The notes under the pieces were generated by a model. The model did no database searches. It worked only from the letters and a program-made list of their open reading frames with translations, and had not been told where the DNA came from. A stretch of DNA of 64,000 bases from Brevibacillus sp042683565 (lineage in GTDB: Bacteria; Bacillota; Bacilli; Brevibacillales; Brevibacillaceae). Below are positions 15,746 through 23,862 of the stretch, piece by piece; within the stretch, counting starts at the first letter, position 1; each line of letters starts with the position of its first letter. The stretch lies in contig NZ_JBHUJW010000043.1 of the NCBI RefSeq assembly GCF_042683565.1, positions 62,001 to 126,000 on the forward strand, written 5' to 3'. Position numbers and translations under genes: made by a program.

Positions 15746-17146
15746 TTGAAAAAAATAATGACAAAGCCTGTGCTCGCGGTTGTTGCTGCGACTGCCATCA
15801 TGGGAGGATTGACACCGATTTTCGCGGATGCGAGCTCGTTTGCTTCGCCGAGCGCGACCAAGGTCGTCATGAACGAGGAAGGCAAGCAAGTCACGCGCTA
15901 CAACCTGAAGGAGTTGGCCCAAAATGATCCGGAAACGTTGAACATGCTGCTCAAGACGCAGGCGGAGCATCTGTACATCATCGTGGATGAATTGAAGCTC
16001 GACACCAAACTGCAGACATATATGGAAGAAAACAAGGAAGAGTGGGAGCGGGTCTACAACCAGTATTACAGCGACATCTGGCTGGAAGTCCGCTTTACGG
16101 ATGAAAAAGAAGAGATCGTGAGCGTCAATGCGCAGACGAAAAGCAACAAAGTGTATATCAAAGGAATTGTGACCGAGGACGTCACCAAAGTCATCGTGAA
16201 AAAGCCGACCGGCGATCACATCGAAGTCGTGCCGACGAGCGAGCATTCGTTTACCGTCAGCTTTGCCGCGCAGGATATGTCGACGGACCCGTACGTTACC
16301 GTGGAAGCCTACGCGGGCAGCACGCTGGTGGACAGCGAAAAGGTGAAGGTCATCTCGCAAGCGGAAGAAGCAGCGCACCTGATCATCCATAGCGCAGCAG
16401 TGCTGGATGCGAAAAAGGGCGAGCTGAAAATCAAAGGGATCGTCAAGCTGGACGCTGACAAAGTGACCGTGACTTACAACGGCGTCAATGGAGAGGCGAG
16501 CGTCAAAAAGCTGTGGGATGGCGTGGGCATCTTCAGTGTAACCCTGAAAAACGTCAAGGAAGCAGCGAATGCAAAAGCAGCAGTCGAAGTGTTCGAGGAC
16601 GGGGAAAAACGCGACGCAGACAGCATCGATGTCAAGGTTATCAACGCGCCGGTCAAGGAAGTGCCAAACACGTACGCCATTACGGGAACGGCGGCATTCG
16701 ACCCGAAAGCCTTCAACATACAACTGAAAGGAACCGTCGTCGGCTGGTCGAAAAACAGCGGCGTCAAGCTGATGATTACCGGACCGGATGGCAAAAAGCA
16801 GGAAGTGAAGATCGGCGCTAAAGGAGAGTATTCCTGGAAGTTCTCTTTGAAAAATCGTAACACTGATCTCAAAGGAGTCCACCTCGAACTCTATGCAGGC
16901 GACAAGCTTGTGAAGCAGATTGACATGACGGCCTCCATCTCCAAGGCGGTTACCGATGCGCTGAAGCAATGGGAGAGCGAGGCGAGCGAAAAGCTGGAGA
17001 ACAAAAAGAAACATTTGCCAAACGGCAATGCGTACGGCTTTTGGAAAAAGCACGGTGAATGGTGGACCCAAGGCGGGAAAGACGACAAGCGCGACGATGA
17101 CAAAAAAGACAAGGACGACAAAGGGAAAGACCGCAACGACGACTAG
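15746..17146 (+). CDS. Secreted multi-domain repeat protein with acidic-basic tail
   Basis: A 466-residue exported protein. A signal peptide (KKIMTKP then a hydrophobic core, cleavage near ADA) covers about residues 1-29. A helical segment follows (about 30-110), then at least three Ig-like beta modules of about 85-90 residues, each opening with a phrase such as SNKVYIKGIVTEDVTKVIV, KGELKIKGIVKLDADKVTV or KAFNIQLKGTVVGWSKNSGV. The tail is almost only Lys, Asp, Arg and Gly (GKDDKRDDDKKDKDDKGK). The TTG at 15746 is chosen because AGAGGGG ends 8 nt upstream. No enzyme motif is seen; a wall-associated or spore-coat-like structural role is guesswork. Confidence 0.75.
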   Translation: MKKIMTKPVLAVVAATAIMGGLTPIFADASSFASPSATKVVMNEEGKQVTRYNLKELAQNDPETLNMLLKTQAEHLYIIVDELKLDTKLQTYMEENKEEWERVYNQYYSDIWLEVRFTDEKEEIVSVNAQTKSNKVYIKGIVTEDVTKVIVKKPTGDHIEVVPTSEHSFTVSFAAQDMSTDPYVTVEAYAGSTLVDSEKVKVISQAEEAAHLIIHSAAVLDAKKGELKIKGIVKLDADKVTVTYNGVNGEASVKKLWDGVGIFSVTLKNVKEAANAKAAVEVFEDGEKRDADSIDVKVINAPVKEVPNTYAITGTAAFDPKAFNIQLKGTVVGWSKNSGVKLMITGPDGKKQEVKIGAKGEYSWKFSLKNRNTDLKGVHLELYAGDKLVKQIDMTASISKAVTDALKQWESEASEKLENKKKHLPNGNAYGFWKKHGEWWTQGGKDDKRDDDKKDKDDKGKDRNDD

Positions 17147-17152
17147 GAATCG

Positions 17153-17482
17153 TTACGGCTGGTTGTACGACTGCAAGTATTCGACGAGATCGCGGATGTA
17201 ATCGCCGATGATCGGAATGGATAAAAACTGAGACAAGAGGGAGCCGAGCAAAGCGAGCACGATGGCGGTTCCGATTGTCAGCCCAAGACCCCGGGCAAGA
17301 CCTGCGAGGAAGTTGATCCAGAGCAGCTTGCGCGGGGCTGTGTAGTTTTGGACGATGTCAGCCAGGCGAATATCTTCGAGAAACATGGCGATTTTGTCCA
17401 TGCGTTCGTTCAGCTTGCGCACTTCTTTGATTTCCTGCAAAAGCTCGTCGATCTGTGTGAGCAAACGGTCGGTGGGAGACAT
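17153..17482 (-). CDS. DUF5665-type small membrane protein
   Basis: A 109-residue protein. The N-terminal half is a predicted coiled coil (LLTQIDELLQEIKEVRKLNERMDKIA), followed by a membrane segment with NFLAGLARGLGLTIGTAIVLALL and a short amphipathic C-terminus. The GLARGLG-x-IG pattern is the mark of DUF5665 as I remember it; the function is unknown. The ATG at 17482 is preferred over the TTG at 17488 because GGAGG lies 7 nt upstream of it. The stop codon is only 7 bases from that of the convergent secreted protein, with no room for a separate terminator. Confidence 0.72.
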   Translation of the reverse strand: MSPTDRLLTQIDELLQEIKEVRKLNERMDKIAMFLEDIRLADIVQNYTAPRKLLWINFLAGLARGLGLTIGTAIVLALLGSLLSQFLSIPIIGDYIRDLVEYLQSYNQP

Positions 17483-17563
17483 CGACAAACCTCCGTTTCA
17501 CGGTCGTCTTTTTCTACCAGTTTAGGGAAAAACAGTGCGCGGAGCAAGCGCCCGAGGAAATGT

Positions 17564-17592
17564 TTGCCTATCCTTGCGCAGATGGGTACAAT
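17564..17592 (+). promoter_or_regulatory. SigA promoter for the flavin-type oxidase gene
   Basis: TTGCCT at 17564-17569, 17 bp, TACAAT at 17587-17592. A small dyad CGTACGAAACGTAC follows directly. Confidence 0.55.
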
Positions 17593-17626
17593 AAACGTAC
17601 GAAACGTACACAAGGAGGCATCGTAA

Positions 17627-18085
17627 ATGGCTGAAACCGTTTCCCGATCCCTGTCGGAAGAATTGTTTGGACTCTTGCAAAAAGAGCGCTTTGTGACACT
17701 GGCTACCATAGACCATGAGTCGGGTTCGCCTTCGCTCAGTTCCTTGTCGTGGACGTTTGCTCCTACAGTCGAGTCGATCCGTTTTGCTGTGGACAACCGG
17801 TCGCGAATTTTGACGAACATCGCCAAGGAGCCGCAAGTCGTCCTGCATCTGATCGGCGCGGGTTCCTCCTATGCCATCTACGGTCGCGCGGCCTTGAAAA
17901 CCGAGCGGCTGGAAGGTGTCCCCTTGAAGCTGGCCATGGTCGAGATCGCCATCGACGCAGTCAGGGACATCATGTTTTACGGCTCTCGCATTTCAGCGGA
18001 GCCGCAGTACGAAAAGACATACGACAAAAATGCGGCTGCCAAGCTGGACAATCAGGTGATGGAAGCGTTGAGAAACGCCCGCTGA
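17627..18085 (+). CDS. Pyridoxamine 5'-phosphate oxidase-like FMN-binding protein
   Basis: A 152-residue split-barrel protein of the PNPOx-like superfamily. The opening RFVTLATIDHESGSPSLSSLSWTF is the usual first strands, and SIRFAVDNRSRILTNIAKEPQVVLHLIG carries the phosphate-contacting region. It most resembles the small pyridoxamine-phosphate-oxidase-related proteins rather than PdxH. The substrate is not predictable. AAGGAGG precedes the ATG by 8 nt. The gene stands alone upstream of the S-box promoter. Confidence 0.8.
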   Translation: MAETVSRSLSEELFGLLQKERFVTLATIDHESGSPSLSSLSWTFAPTVESIRFAVDNRSRILTNIAKEPQVVLHLIGAGSSYAIYGRAALKTERLEGVPLKLAMVEIAIDAVRDIMFYGSRISAEPQYEKTYDKNAAAKLDNQVMEALRNAR

Positions 18086-18115
18086 AAGCGCCTGTTCGCA
18101 CGGCGGAAATTCCCG

Positions 18116-18145
18116 TTGACAAAGCAGCAACCCATCCCTTATTAT
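18116..18145 (+). promoter_or_regulatory. SigA promoter of the metI-metC operon
   Basis: TTGACA at 18116-18121, 18 bp, TATTAT at 18140-18145. Transcription would start about 20 nt before the riboswitch. Confidence 0.75.
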
Positions 18146-18171
18146 TAGGATCAATTAAATTGAATAGCAAA

Positions 18172-18349
18172 CTTCTTATCCAGAGAGGCGGAGGGACTGG
18201 CCCGATGATGCCCGGCAACCAATCACCTGTACAGTTACAGGAAGATAATGGTGCTAATTCCTGCAGAGTTATGTAACTCTGAAAGATGAGAAGGTCTTGC
18301 TTACGGCGACGTAAACAAAGCCTTCTTTCAGAGGAAAGGGGGCTTTTTT
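18172..18349 (+). promoter_or_regulatory. S-box (SAM-I) riboswitch with terminator
   Basis: The aptamer spans about 18172-18293. P1 is CTTCTTATC at 18172-18180 with GATGAGAAG at 18285-18293; conserved core bases AGAG-GGAGGGACTGGCCC and GATGATGCCCGGCAACC are present, as are the GTGCTAATTCC and GAAAGATGAG segments. The expression platform is a terminator, AAAGCC...CTTTC with GAAAG...GGCTTTTTT (about 18317-18349), whose 5' arm can instead pair with the 3' arm of P1. High SAM should therefore stop transcription of metI-metC. Confidence 0.95.
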
Positions 18350-18386
18350 CATGCCCCTCGCACACGAATGGAGGGAGAGAAATCAT

Positions 18387-19550
18387 ATGCATTTGGAGAC
18401 AAAACTGGTTCAGGCAGGAGTAGGAAAAGACGAAAAAACGGGGGCCGTCAACTTCCCGGTCTACTTCTCGACAGCTTACCGCCATCCTACCTTGGGAGAG
18501 AGCACCGGGTTTGATTACTCGCGGACGGCAAACCCGACACGCAGCGTATTGGAAGAGACGATTGCAAGCGCAGAATCCGGAGACGCCGGGTTCGCGTGCG
18601 CTTCCGGGATGGCTGCCATCCATACGGTCATGGGGTTGTTTTCCCAGGGAGACCACCTTATTGTCTCCCTCGACTTGTACGGCGGAACGTATCGGCTGTT
18701 TGAGCAAGTGTTGTCACGCTACGGGCTGACCTTCAGCTACGTGGATTTGCGCGATCTTGGGTCCGTAGAAGCAGCGGTGACGCCGCAGACGAAGGCCGTT
18801 TTCGTCGAGACGCCAACCAATCCCCTGATGCAGATTACAGATATTCGCCAAGTCGTGCAACTGGCAAAGCGGCACGGTCTGCTTACGATCGTCGACAATA
18901 CGTTCATGACTCCGTACTGTCAACGCCCGCTGGAGTTGGGAGCCGACATCGTGCTGCACAGCGCGACGAAGTATTTGGGCGGGCACAACGATGTCCTCGC
19001 TGGCCTGATTGTAACCAAAGGGCAAGAGTTGTCCGAAAAAATCCGGTTTTTGCACAATTCGATCGGAGCGGTACTCGGGCCGCAAGATAGCTGGCTTCTC
19101 GTTCGCGGGCTGAAAACGTTGGCCCTGCGTATGGAACGGCATGAAGCCAATGCGTTTGCCATTGCCAAAAAGCTGCGCGAGCACCCTGCGGTCGCAGAAG
19201 TGTTCTATCCGGGACTGGCAGAGCATCCGGGACATGATGTGCAGAAGCAGCAAGCGAGCGGGTTCAGCGGAATGGTTTCCTTCCGTGTCCAATCGGTGGA
19301 GCAAGTTAAGCCGTTCCTGAAACATTTGCGCATCGTCTCCTTTGCGGAAAGTCTGGGTGGCGTCGAGTCGCTGTGTACATACCCGGCGACGCAGACCCAT
19401 GCAGACATCCCTGCAGAAATCCGCGAGTATGTGGGCGTATGCGATCGGTTGCTCCGCCTGTCGGTCGGCATTGAGCATCCGGACGACCTGATCGCAGATT
19501 TGTCTGCGGCGCTGGATGCGAGCCTGGCTGTTGGGGGGAATGTACGATGA
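18387..19550 (+). CDS. metI: Cystathionine gamma-synthase / O-acetylhomoserine thiolyase
   Basis: A 387-residue PLP enzyme of the Cys/Met metabolism family. The PLP lysine is Lys195 in HSATKYLGGH, with the usual DYSRTANPTR and YGGTYRLF motifs. The opening HLETKLVQAG and pairing with metC mark it as MetI, which joins cysteine (or sulfide) to an acylated homoserine. The ATG follows GGAGGGAG by 9 nt, just downstream of the S-box terminator, so the start at 18351 further up is wrong because it lies inside the terminator. The stop overlaps metC by 4 bases. Confidence 0.94.
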   Translation: MHLETKLVQAGVGKDEKTGAVNFPVYFSTAYRHPTLGESTGFDYSRTANPTRSVLEETIASAESGDAGFACASGMAAIHTVMGLFSQGDHLIVSLDLYGGTYRLFEQVLSRYGLTFSYVDLRDLGSVEAAVTPQTKAVFVETPTNPLMQITDIRQVVQLAKRHGLLTIVDNTFMTPYCQRPLELGADIVLHSATKYLGGHNDVLAGLIVTKGQELSEKIRFLHNSIGAVLGPQDSWLLVRGLKTLALRMERHEANAFAIAKKLREHPAVAEVFYPGLAEHPGHDVQKQQASGFSGMVSFRVQSVEQVKPFLKHLRIVSFAESLGGVESLCTYPATQTHADIPAEIREYVGVCDRLLRLSVGIEHPDDLIADLSAALDASLAVGGNVR

Positions 19551-20740
19551 ACTTCGCCACTCGTGTGCTGCATGGTACATCGTGCTTTGATCCGGTCACG
19601 GGCGCGTCGTCGGTACCGATTTATCAGGCATCTACGTTTCATCAGGCCGATCTGGATCGGCCAGGCACTTTTGATTACGCCCGATCCGGCAATCCGACCC
19701 GCCAGGCGCTGGAGGATGCAATCGCCGGTCTGGAAGGCGGCGAGCGGGGATTTGCGTTTGCTTCCGGCATGGCGGCCATCTCCAGCGTATTCATGCTCTT
19801 TTCGGCCGGGGATCACGTGATCGTGGCAGAGGATGTATACGGAGGGACGTTCCGCTTTTTGACCCGGGTGCTGTCGCGGATGGGCATCACGGTGACGTTT
19901 GTGGATGCTACCCGGATCGAGGACATCCGGGCTGCGATCACTCCGCAGACGAAAGGCATTTACCTGGAGACGCCGTCCAATCCGACGCTGAAGGTGACGG
20001 ATCTCGCAGCCGTCTGCAAGCTCGGCAAGGAACACAGGCTTTTGATCATCGTGGACAATACGTTTTTGACCCCGTACTACCAACGTCCTCTGGAGCTGGG
20101 AGCGGACATCGTGATCCACAGCGCGACGAAGTTCATCGGCGGACACAGTGACGTCGTGGCCGGCCTGGCTGTGACTCGCGACGCTGCGCTGGGCGAGCAG
20201 CTCTACTTCATCCAGAACGGCATGGGGGCGATCCTCGGGGTGCAAGACTGCTGGTTGGTCATGCGCGGACTGAAAACGCTCAAAGCCCGCCTCGATGTCA
20301 GCACGCACACGGCAGACAAAATCGCCCGCTGGCTGAACACCCATCCCGCCGTCTCGCGCGTCTACTACACCGGCTTGTCCAGCCATCCCGGCCATGCCAT
20401 ACAGGCGTCGCAGGCGAGCGGTCACGGAGCTGTCCTGTCCTTTGACGTCGGCAGCAGGGAGCGGGCCAAAGCATTGTTTGACCGGGTGAAGCTGCCGATT
20501 GTGGCGGTAAGCCTTGGCGCAGTCGAAACGATTCTTTCCTATCCGGCAGCGATGTCCCATGCGTCGATGCCTGCTGCCGAGAGAGAGTTGCGCGGCATTA
20601 CCGATGGATTGATCCGCCTGTCCGCCGGGCTGGAAGATGCGGACGACTTGATCGCCGATCTGGAGCAAGCGCTGGCTGCATTGCCGCCGCTTGAGACGGC
20701 CCCTTTGCAGACGAAAAAAGAGGCATTTTCCCGGGCGTAG
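19547..20740 (+). CDS. metC: Cystathionine beta-lyase
   Basis: A 397-residue PLP enzyme paralogous to MetI, with Lys195 in HSATKFIGGH and the same DYARSGNPTR and YGGTFRFL motifs. In this operon it would cleave cystathionine to homocysteine, the direct precursor of methionine. The start codon overlaps the metI stop (ATGA), so translation is coupled. Both genes are controlled by the S-box upstream. Cystathionine gamma-synthase or lyase activity of the second gene cannot be excluded by sequence alone, but the order metI-metC is that of B. subtilis. Confidence 0.93.
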   Translation: MNFATRVLHGTSCFDPVTGASSVPIYQASTFHQADLDRPGTFDYARSGNPTRQALEDAIAGLEGGERGFAFASGMAAISSVFMLFSAGDHVIVAEDVYGGTFRFLTRVLSRMGITVTFVDATRIEDIRAAITPQTKGIYLETPSNPTLKVTDLAAVCKLGKEHRLLIIVDNTFLTPYYQRPLELGADIVIHSATKFIGGHSDVVAGLAVTRDAALGEQLYFIQNGMGAILGVQDCWLVMRGLKTLKARLDVSTHTADKIARWLNTHPAVSRVYYTGLSSHPGHAIQASQASGHGAVLSFDVGSRERAKALFDRVKLPIVAVSLGAVETILSYPAAMSHASMPAAERELRGITDGLIRLSAGLEDADDLIADLEQALAALPPLETAPLQTKKEAFSRA

Positions 20741-20763
20741 AGCCTGGGCGAGTGCCTCTTTCT
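20716..20763. terminator. Bidirectional terminator at the end of metC
   Basis: AAAGAGGCA pairs with TGCCTCTTT, with CCCGGGC/GCCTGGG inside. The 5' arm overlaps the last codons of metC. It also faces the convergent ylaJ. Confidence 0.85.
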
Positions 20764-20775
20764 TTGTGCTGATTT

Positions 20776-21390
20776 TTATGGCGCGCCTGTCCGATTGACG
20801 TTGATCTTGTCGTGTCCTCGCGGGGAGGACGGACTGCTCTTGTTGATGCGCTGCTCGTTTTCCTGGGACGGCGTCTCCTCGCGCTTGCGCACATCGCGAG
20901 GCATCTGCGGGATGATGCGTCCCACAATATCGGCCAGCTCTTCGGCAAAACCGGAGACCGGATGCCCTCTGCGAATATCGGCGGTCATTTCCCGCAGACG
21001 CTGCACGATGTCAGGATCGGCGGTCACGACGGCATTTGCTCCCTGCGGGTCTTCCTTCAACGCTTCTGCGACCGTGTACTTGATGACGCCTACCTCCGGA
21101 CGGTCCAGATGGGCGTCCACGTCTATGCCGACGACCGCGTATTTCCCGATCACGACGGCCGTGGCTCCATTTACCTTTTTCACGCGGGTCGCCAGCTGGA
21201 CGAGGCGGTCTGCCGTGGCTTGCGAGGATTGGTTGTAAGTCGGTGCCGGGGCGGTTTGCTGAACGCGCTGCGTATGCGGGGCTTGCTGATTGGGCTGTGG
21301 CGCAGCCTGGTTGGCCGACGGATGCTTGCCTGACATGCATCCGGCAAGCAACAGGCTAAGACCTAGATATCCAATGGCGGTCCGTTTCAC
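20776..21390 (-). CDS. ylaJ: YhcN/YlaJ family sporulation lipoprotein
   Basis: A 204-residue lipoprotein. The signal peptide KRTAIGYLGLSLLLAGC gives a lipidated Cys at about residue 18, then a Gln/Pro/Asn-rich linker, then a YhcN domain with RVKKVNGATAVVIGKYAVVGIDVDA. Position between the typA-ylaH block and the PhoH gene matches ylaJ of B. subtilis, which is linked to spore germination and cortex. I choose the GTG at 21390, 7 nt after AAAGGGAG; an ATG two codons upstream lies too close to that site. The C-terminus is charged and disordered. Confidence 0.87.
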   Translation of the reverse strand: MKRTAIGYLGLSLLLAGCMSGKHPSANQAAPQPNQQAPHTQRVQQTAPAPTYNQSSQATADRLVQLATRVKKVNGATAVVIGKYAVVGIDVDAHLDRPEVGVIKYTVAEALKEDPQGANAVVTADPDIVQRLREMTADIRRGHPVSGFAEELADIVGRIIPQMPRDVRKREETPSQENEQRINKSSPSSPRGHDKINVNRTGAP

Positions 21391-21571
21391 AATCATTCTC
21401 CCTTTCCCGGTGGTTACGTGTATTTTGTCCTGCTCGCCTTTTTTCATTCTGGCAAAGCTCCGTCTAACTGTGTAGGGCCCAACATAGACTGTAGTACATC
21501 ACGTCACCGCACCAGAGCATCCTTCCAAAAATTGCATAGGGTATATAAGATGGGTAATAGGAGGCGAGATT

Positions 21572-22906
21572 TTGAAGAAAATCTACGTACTGGACACCAA
21601 CGTACTCCTGCAAGATCCGCGGGCGATGTTTTCCTTCGCCGACAATGAAATCGTCATACCCGCAGTGGTGTTGGAAGAAATTGATTCCAAGAAGCGGTAC
21701 ATGGATGAAATCGGCCGCAATGCTCGGTACGTTTCGCGATTGCTGGACAGCTTCCGTGAACTGGGACATTTGCACACGGGAATCACACTGGAGACAGGCG
21801 GGCTGTTCCGTGTGGAGCTGAATCACTCCTCGCTGCATAAACTGCAAAAACAGTTTACGGAAATGACAAACGACAACCGCATCCTGGCTGTCGCGCTCAA
21901 TTTGCAGGAAGAAGAAAACTTGTCGCCCCAGCCGCGCCCGGTCATTCTGGTCAGCAAGGACGCGCTCATGCGTGTGAAGGCGGATGCACTGAGTCTGACC
22001 GCAGAGGACTTCCTCTCGGATCGGGTCGTAGGCGAATATTCCAGCATTTACACGGGGTATCAGAAAATGATGGTCGCTTCGGATATCATCAAGTCGTACT
22101 ACGCGACACGAAAGCTGCATTTAGCCTCCTGTTTCCCCAAGTACCGATTTTACCCCCATCAATTTCTCGTGCTAAAAGACGAGATCAACCCTTCCATCTC
22201 GGCGATCGGCAAGGTTGACCCGGATGGCAAGACACTGGAGATGCTCGTATCGGACGATGGCCCGATGTGGGGAATACGAGCCCGGAACGTGCAACAGCGC
22301 ATGGCGGCTGAATTATTGCTTCGCGACGACATTCCCCTGGTTACGATGACCGGCAAGGCCGGAACAGGAAAAACCCTGCTGGCGCTGGCCGCAGGTCTGC
22401 TGCAGATCGAGGATCAACAAAAATACAAAAAGCTTTTGGTGGCACGACCCATTGTTCCCCTTGGAAAAGACATCGGCTACTTGCCCGGCGAAAAGGAAGA
22501 AAAGCTGAGGCCGTGGATGCAGCCGATTTACGATAATCTGGAGTATTTGTTCAACACGAAGCGTCCTGGAGATTTGGACAAAATATTGGCGGGGATGGGC
22601 AGCTTGCAGGTGGAAGCGCTGACCTATATTCGCGGGCGGTCCATTCCGGGCCAGTTCATCATCATCGACGAGGCGCAAAACCTGACGAAGCATGAAGTGA
22701 AGACGATCCTGACACGTGTCGGGGACGGTTCCAAAATCGTGCTGATGGGCGATCCGGAACAGATCGACCATCCGTATCTGGACGAGAGCAACAACGGTTT
22801 GACATACGTGGTGGAATTGTTCAAGGATCAGAAGCTGGCCGGACACATCAAGCTGGAAAAAGGGGAGCGGAGCGTGCTGGCACAACTCGCCGCAGATATT
22901 TTGTAA
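21572..22906 (+). CDS. ylaK: PhoH-family ATPase with N-terminal PIN domain (PhoH2 type)
   Basis: A 444-residue two-domain protein. Residues 1-130 are a PIN ribonuclease domain: Asp8 in YVLDTNVLL, a later acidic residue in EEIDSKK and the TNDNRI motif. Residues 235-440 are a PhoH ATPase with Walker A GKAGTGKT at 261-268 and Walker B FIIIDEAQN near 362-370. PhoH2 proteins couple RNA unwinding to cleavage in the relatives studied. The TTG start follows AGGAGG by 7 nt. Position after ylaJ matches ylaK of B. subtilis. A structured RNA gene lies directly downstream. Confidence 0.93.
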   Translation: MKKIYVLDTNVLLQDPRAMFSFADNEIVIPAVVLEEIDSKKRYMDEIGRNARYVSRLLDSFRELGHLHTGITLETGGLFRVELNHSSLHKLQKQFTEMTNDNRILAVALNLQEEENLSPQPRPVILVSKDALMRVKADALSLTAEDFLSDRVVGEYSSIYTGYQKMMVASDIIKSYYATRKLHLASCFPKYRFYPHQFLVLKDEINPSISAIGKVDPDGKTLEMLVSDDGPMWGIRARNVQQRMAAELLLRDDIPLVTMTGKAGTGKTLLALAAGLLQIEDQQKYKKLLVARPIVPLGKDIGYLPGEKEEKLRPWMQPIYDNLEYLFNTKRPGDLDKILAGMGSLQVEALTYIRGRSIPGQFIIIDEAQNLTKHEVKTILTRVGDGSKIVLMGDPEQIDHPYLDESNNGLTYVVELFKDQKLAGHIKLEKGERSVLAQLAADIL

Positions 22907-22912
22907 ACGATG

Positions 22913-22943
22913 TGTATAGTCTGTGCCAATGCGGACCATACTA
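22913..22943 (+). promoter_or_regulatory. SigG/SigF-type forespore promoter of a non-coding RNA
   Basis: TGTATA at 22913-22918, 18 bp, CATACTA at 22937-22943. CATACTA fits the SigG -10 (CATnnTA) fully and TGTATA differs from TGAATA at one position. The expected +1 lies at 22948-22950, exactly where the terminal helix of the RNA begins. Confidence 0.65.
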
Positions 22944-22947
22944 GCTA

Positions 22948-23173
22948 TTGTCGAGCCCGATGATTCATGGTAAGACGGAACAAAGCCTTGCAGGAGGCGA
23001 AGAGCCGTGGATACACATGATCAGGCAGTCGGCGAAAGTCGGTCAGGTGGAACCAAAATTCTTTAGGTAACACAAGCTCTGTTACGGAGGTTGAAGTGCC
23101 AAAGAGAATGATCGGTAAAACCTCATAGCAATTCGGGCTCGACAAGGACCGCTCCCGGTTTGGGGGCGGTTTT
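22948..23173 (+). ncRNA. Structured non-coding RNA, candidate forespore sRNA (CsfG-like?)
   Basis: About 226 nt without any plausible reading frame. Its ends form a perfect 13-bp helix: TTGTCGAGCCCGA at 22948-22960 with TCGGGCTCGACAA at 23133-23145. Inside are further stems: GTAACA 23067-23072 with TGTTAC 23080-23085, GAGGTT 23087-23092 with AACCTC 23119-23124, and ACGG/CCGT enclosing GCCT/AGGC near 22975-23008. A terminator closes it. A forespore promoter sits at the right distance. B. subtilis has a conserved SigF/SigG-dependent sRNA, csfG, between ylbG and ylbH; size and regulation are alike, but I cannot confirm homology. It is not 6S, SRP RNA, RNase P or tmRNA by any motif I know. Confidence 0.7.
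23148..23173 (+). terminator. Terminator of the non-coding RNA
   Basis: ACCGCTCCC at 23148-23156 pairs with GGGGGCGGT at 23162-23170 around GGTTT, followed by T. Confidence 0.88.
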
Positions 23174-23205
23174 CACGTCTTTGCCTCCTATGCCTGCTGC
23201 ACGCA

Positions 23206-23230
23206 CAAAAGCCCGGAACAGCTTCCGGGC
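23206..23230 (-). terminator. Terminator of the DinB-family gene
   Basis: Read leftwards, GCCCGGAA pairs with TTCCGGGC, followed by TTTT. It lies 18 bases beyond the stop codon at 23248. Confidence 0.85.
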
Positions 23231-23247
23231 CATTTGGATGCGCTTGT

Positions 23248-23724
23248 TTATTTGCCAGACTTTACGGCTTTCAACAGAAGGCCGAGCGCGTTGGCGTGCA
23301 TGCCTTCGTGGAACAGGGAGAAGGCGAACATTTCTCCCAGGGTGTGCATGGTGCCTTTGTTTCCCAGGTGGAATGGCTGCGGGAGCTTCTCGTCCAGGCG
23401 CCCGGCGAATGCTTCCTTGATCCGGGCTTTTTGCTCCTCCAGTTGGGCAGCGAGCGTTGCCAGTGTCGGGACATCGCCAGTCCAGTCAGCAGGCTTGCTT
23501 CCCGGCTTGAACAGCGCCGGATACGACTCCGGCAGATGAGGACAGCTCGGGCCGTACATAAACGAGTCCTGTGTCACCAAAATGTGACCCAGATTCCAGC
23601 GAATGTTGTTGTTGAATCCTGCGGGGATCACGTCTGCAATCTCTTCAGAAGCATTGTTCAAAGCGCCGAGCGTGAGGCTGCGCACCAGGTCGTAGGTATC
23701 CATGATGAAAGTATTGTTGGACAT
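23248..23724 (-). CDS. DinB family (DinB_2) protein
   Basis: A 158-residue four-helix-bundle protein. Two metal-ligand histidine motifs are visible: NLGHILVTQDSF near residue 46 and FHEGMHANALG near the C-terminus. Related proteins include the bacillithiol transferase group and uncharacterised DinB-like proteins; MSNNTFIMDTYDLVRSLTLGAL is a normal start. Any thiol-transferase role is inference; bshC for bacillithiol synthesis is in this window but far away. The ATG at 23724 follows AAGGGG by about 8 nt. The open frame continues far upstream across the divergent gene and is not real there. Confidence 0.8.
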   Translation of the reverse strand: MSNNTFIMDTYDLVRSLTLGALNNASEEIADVIPAGFNNNIRWNLGHILVTQDSFMYGPSCPHLPESYPALFKPGSKPADWTGDVPTLATLAAQLEEQKARIKEAFAGRLDEKLPQPFHLGNKGTMHTLGEMFAFSLFHEGMHANALGLLLKAVKSGK

Positions 23725-23862
23725 AGCAAGAACCCCTTTCCTGAAAATGGTGGTACGGATACATGTTACCGCAAACGGGGAAGAAAGAAAACGGTGTCGC
23801 GGAGTTTTTTCGGCAAGATGTCCCTGTTTCTCCATACATATAGGAACAGGGAGGGAAATGTC

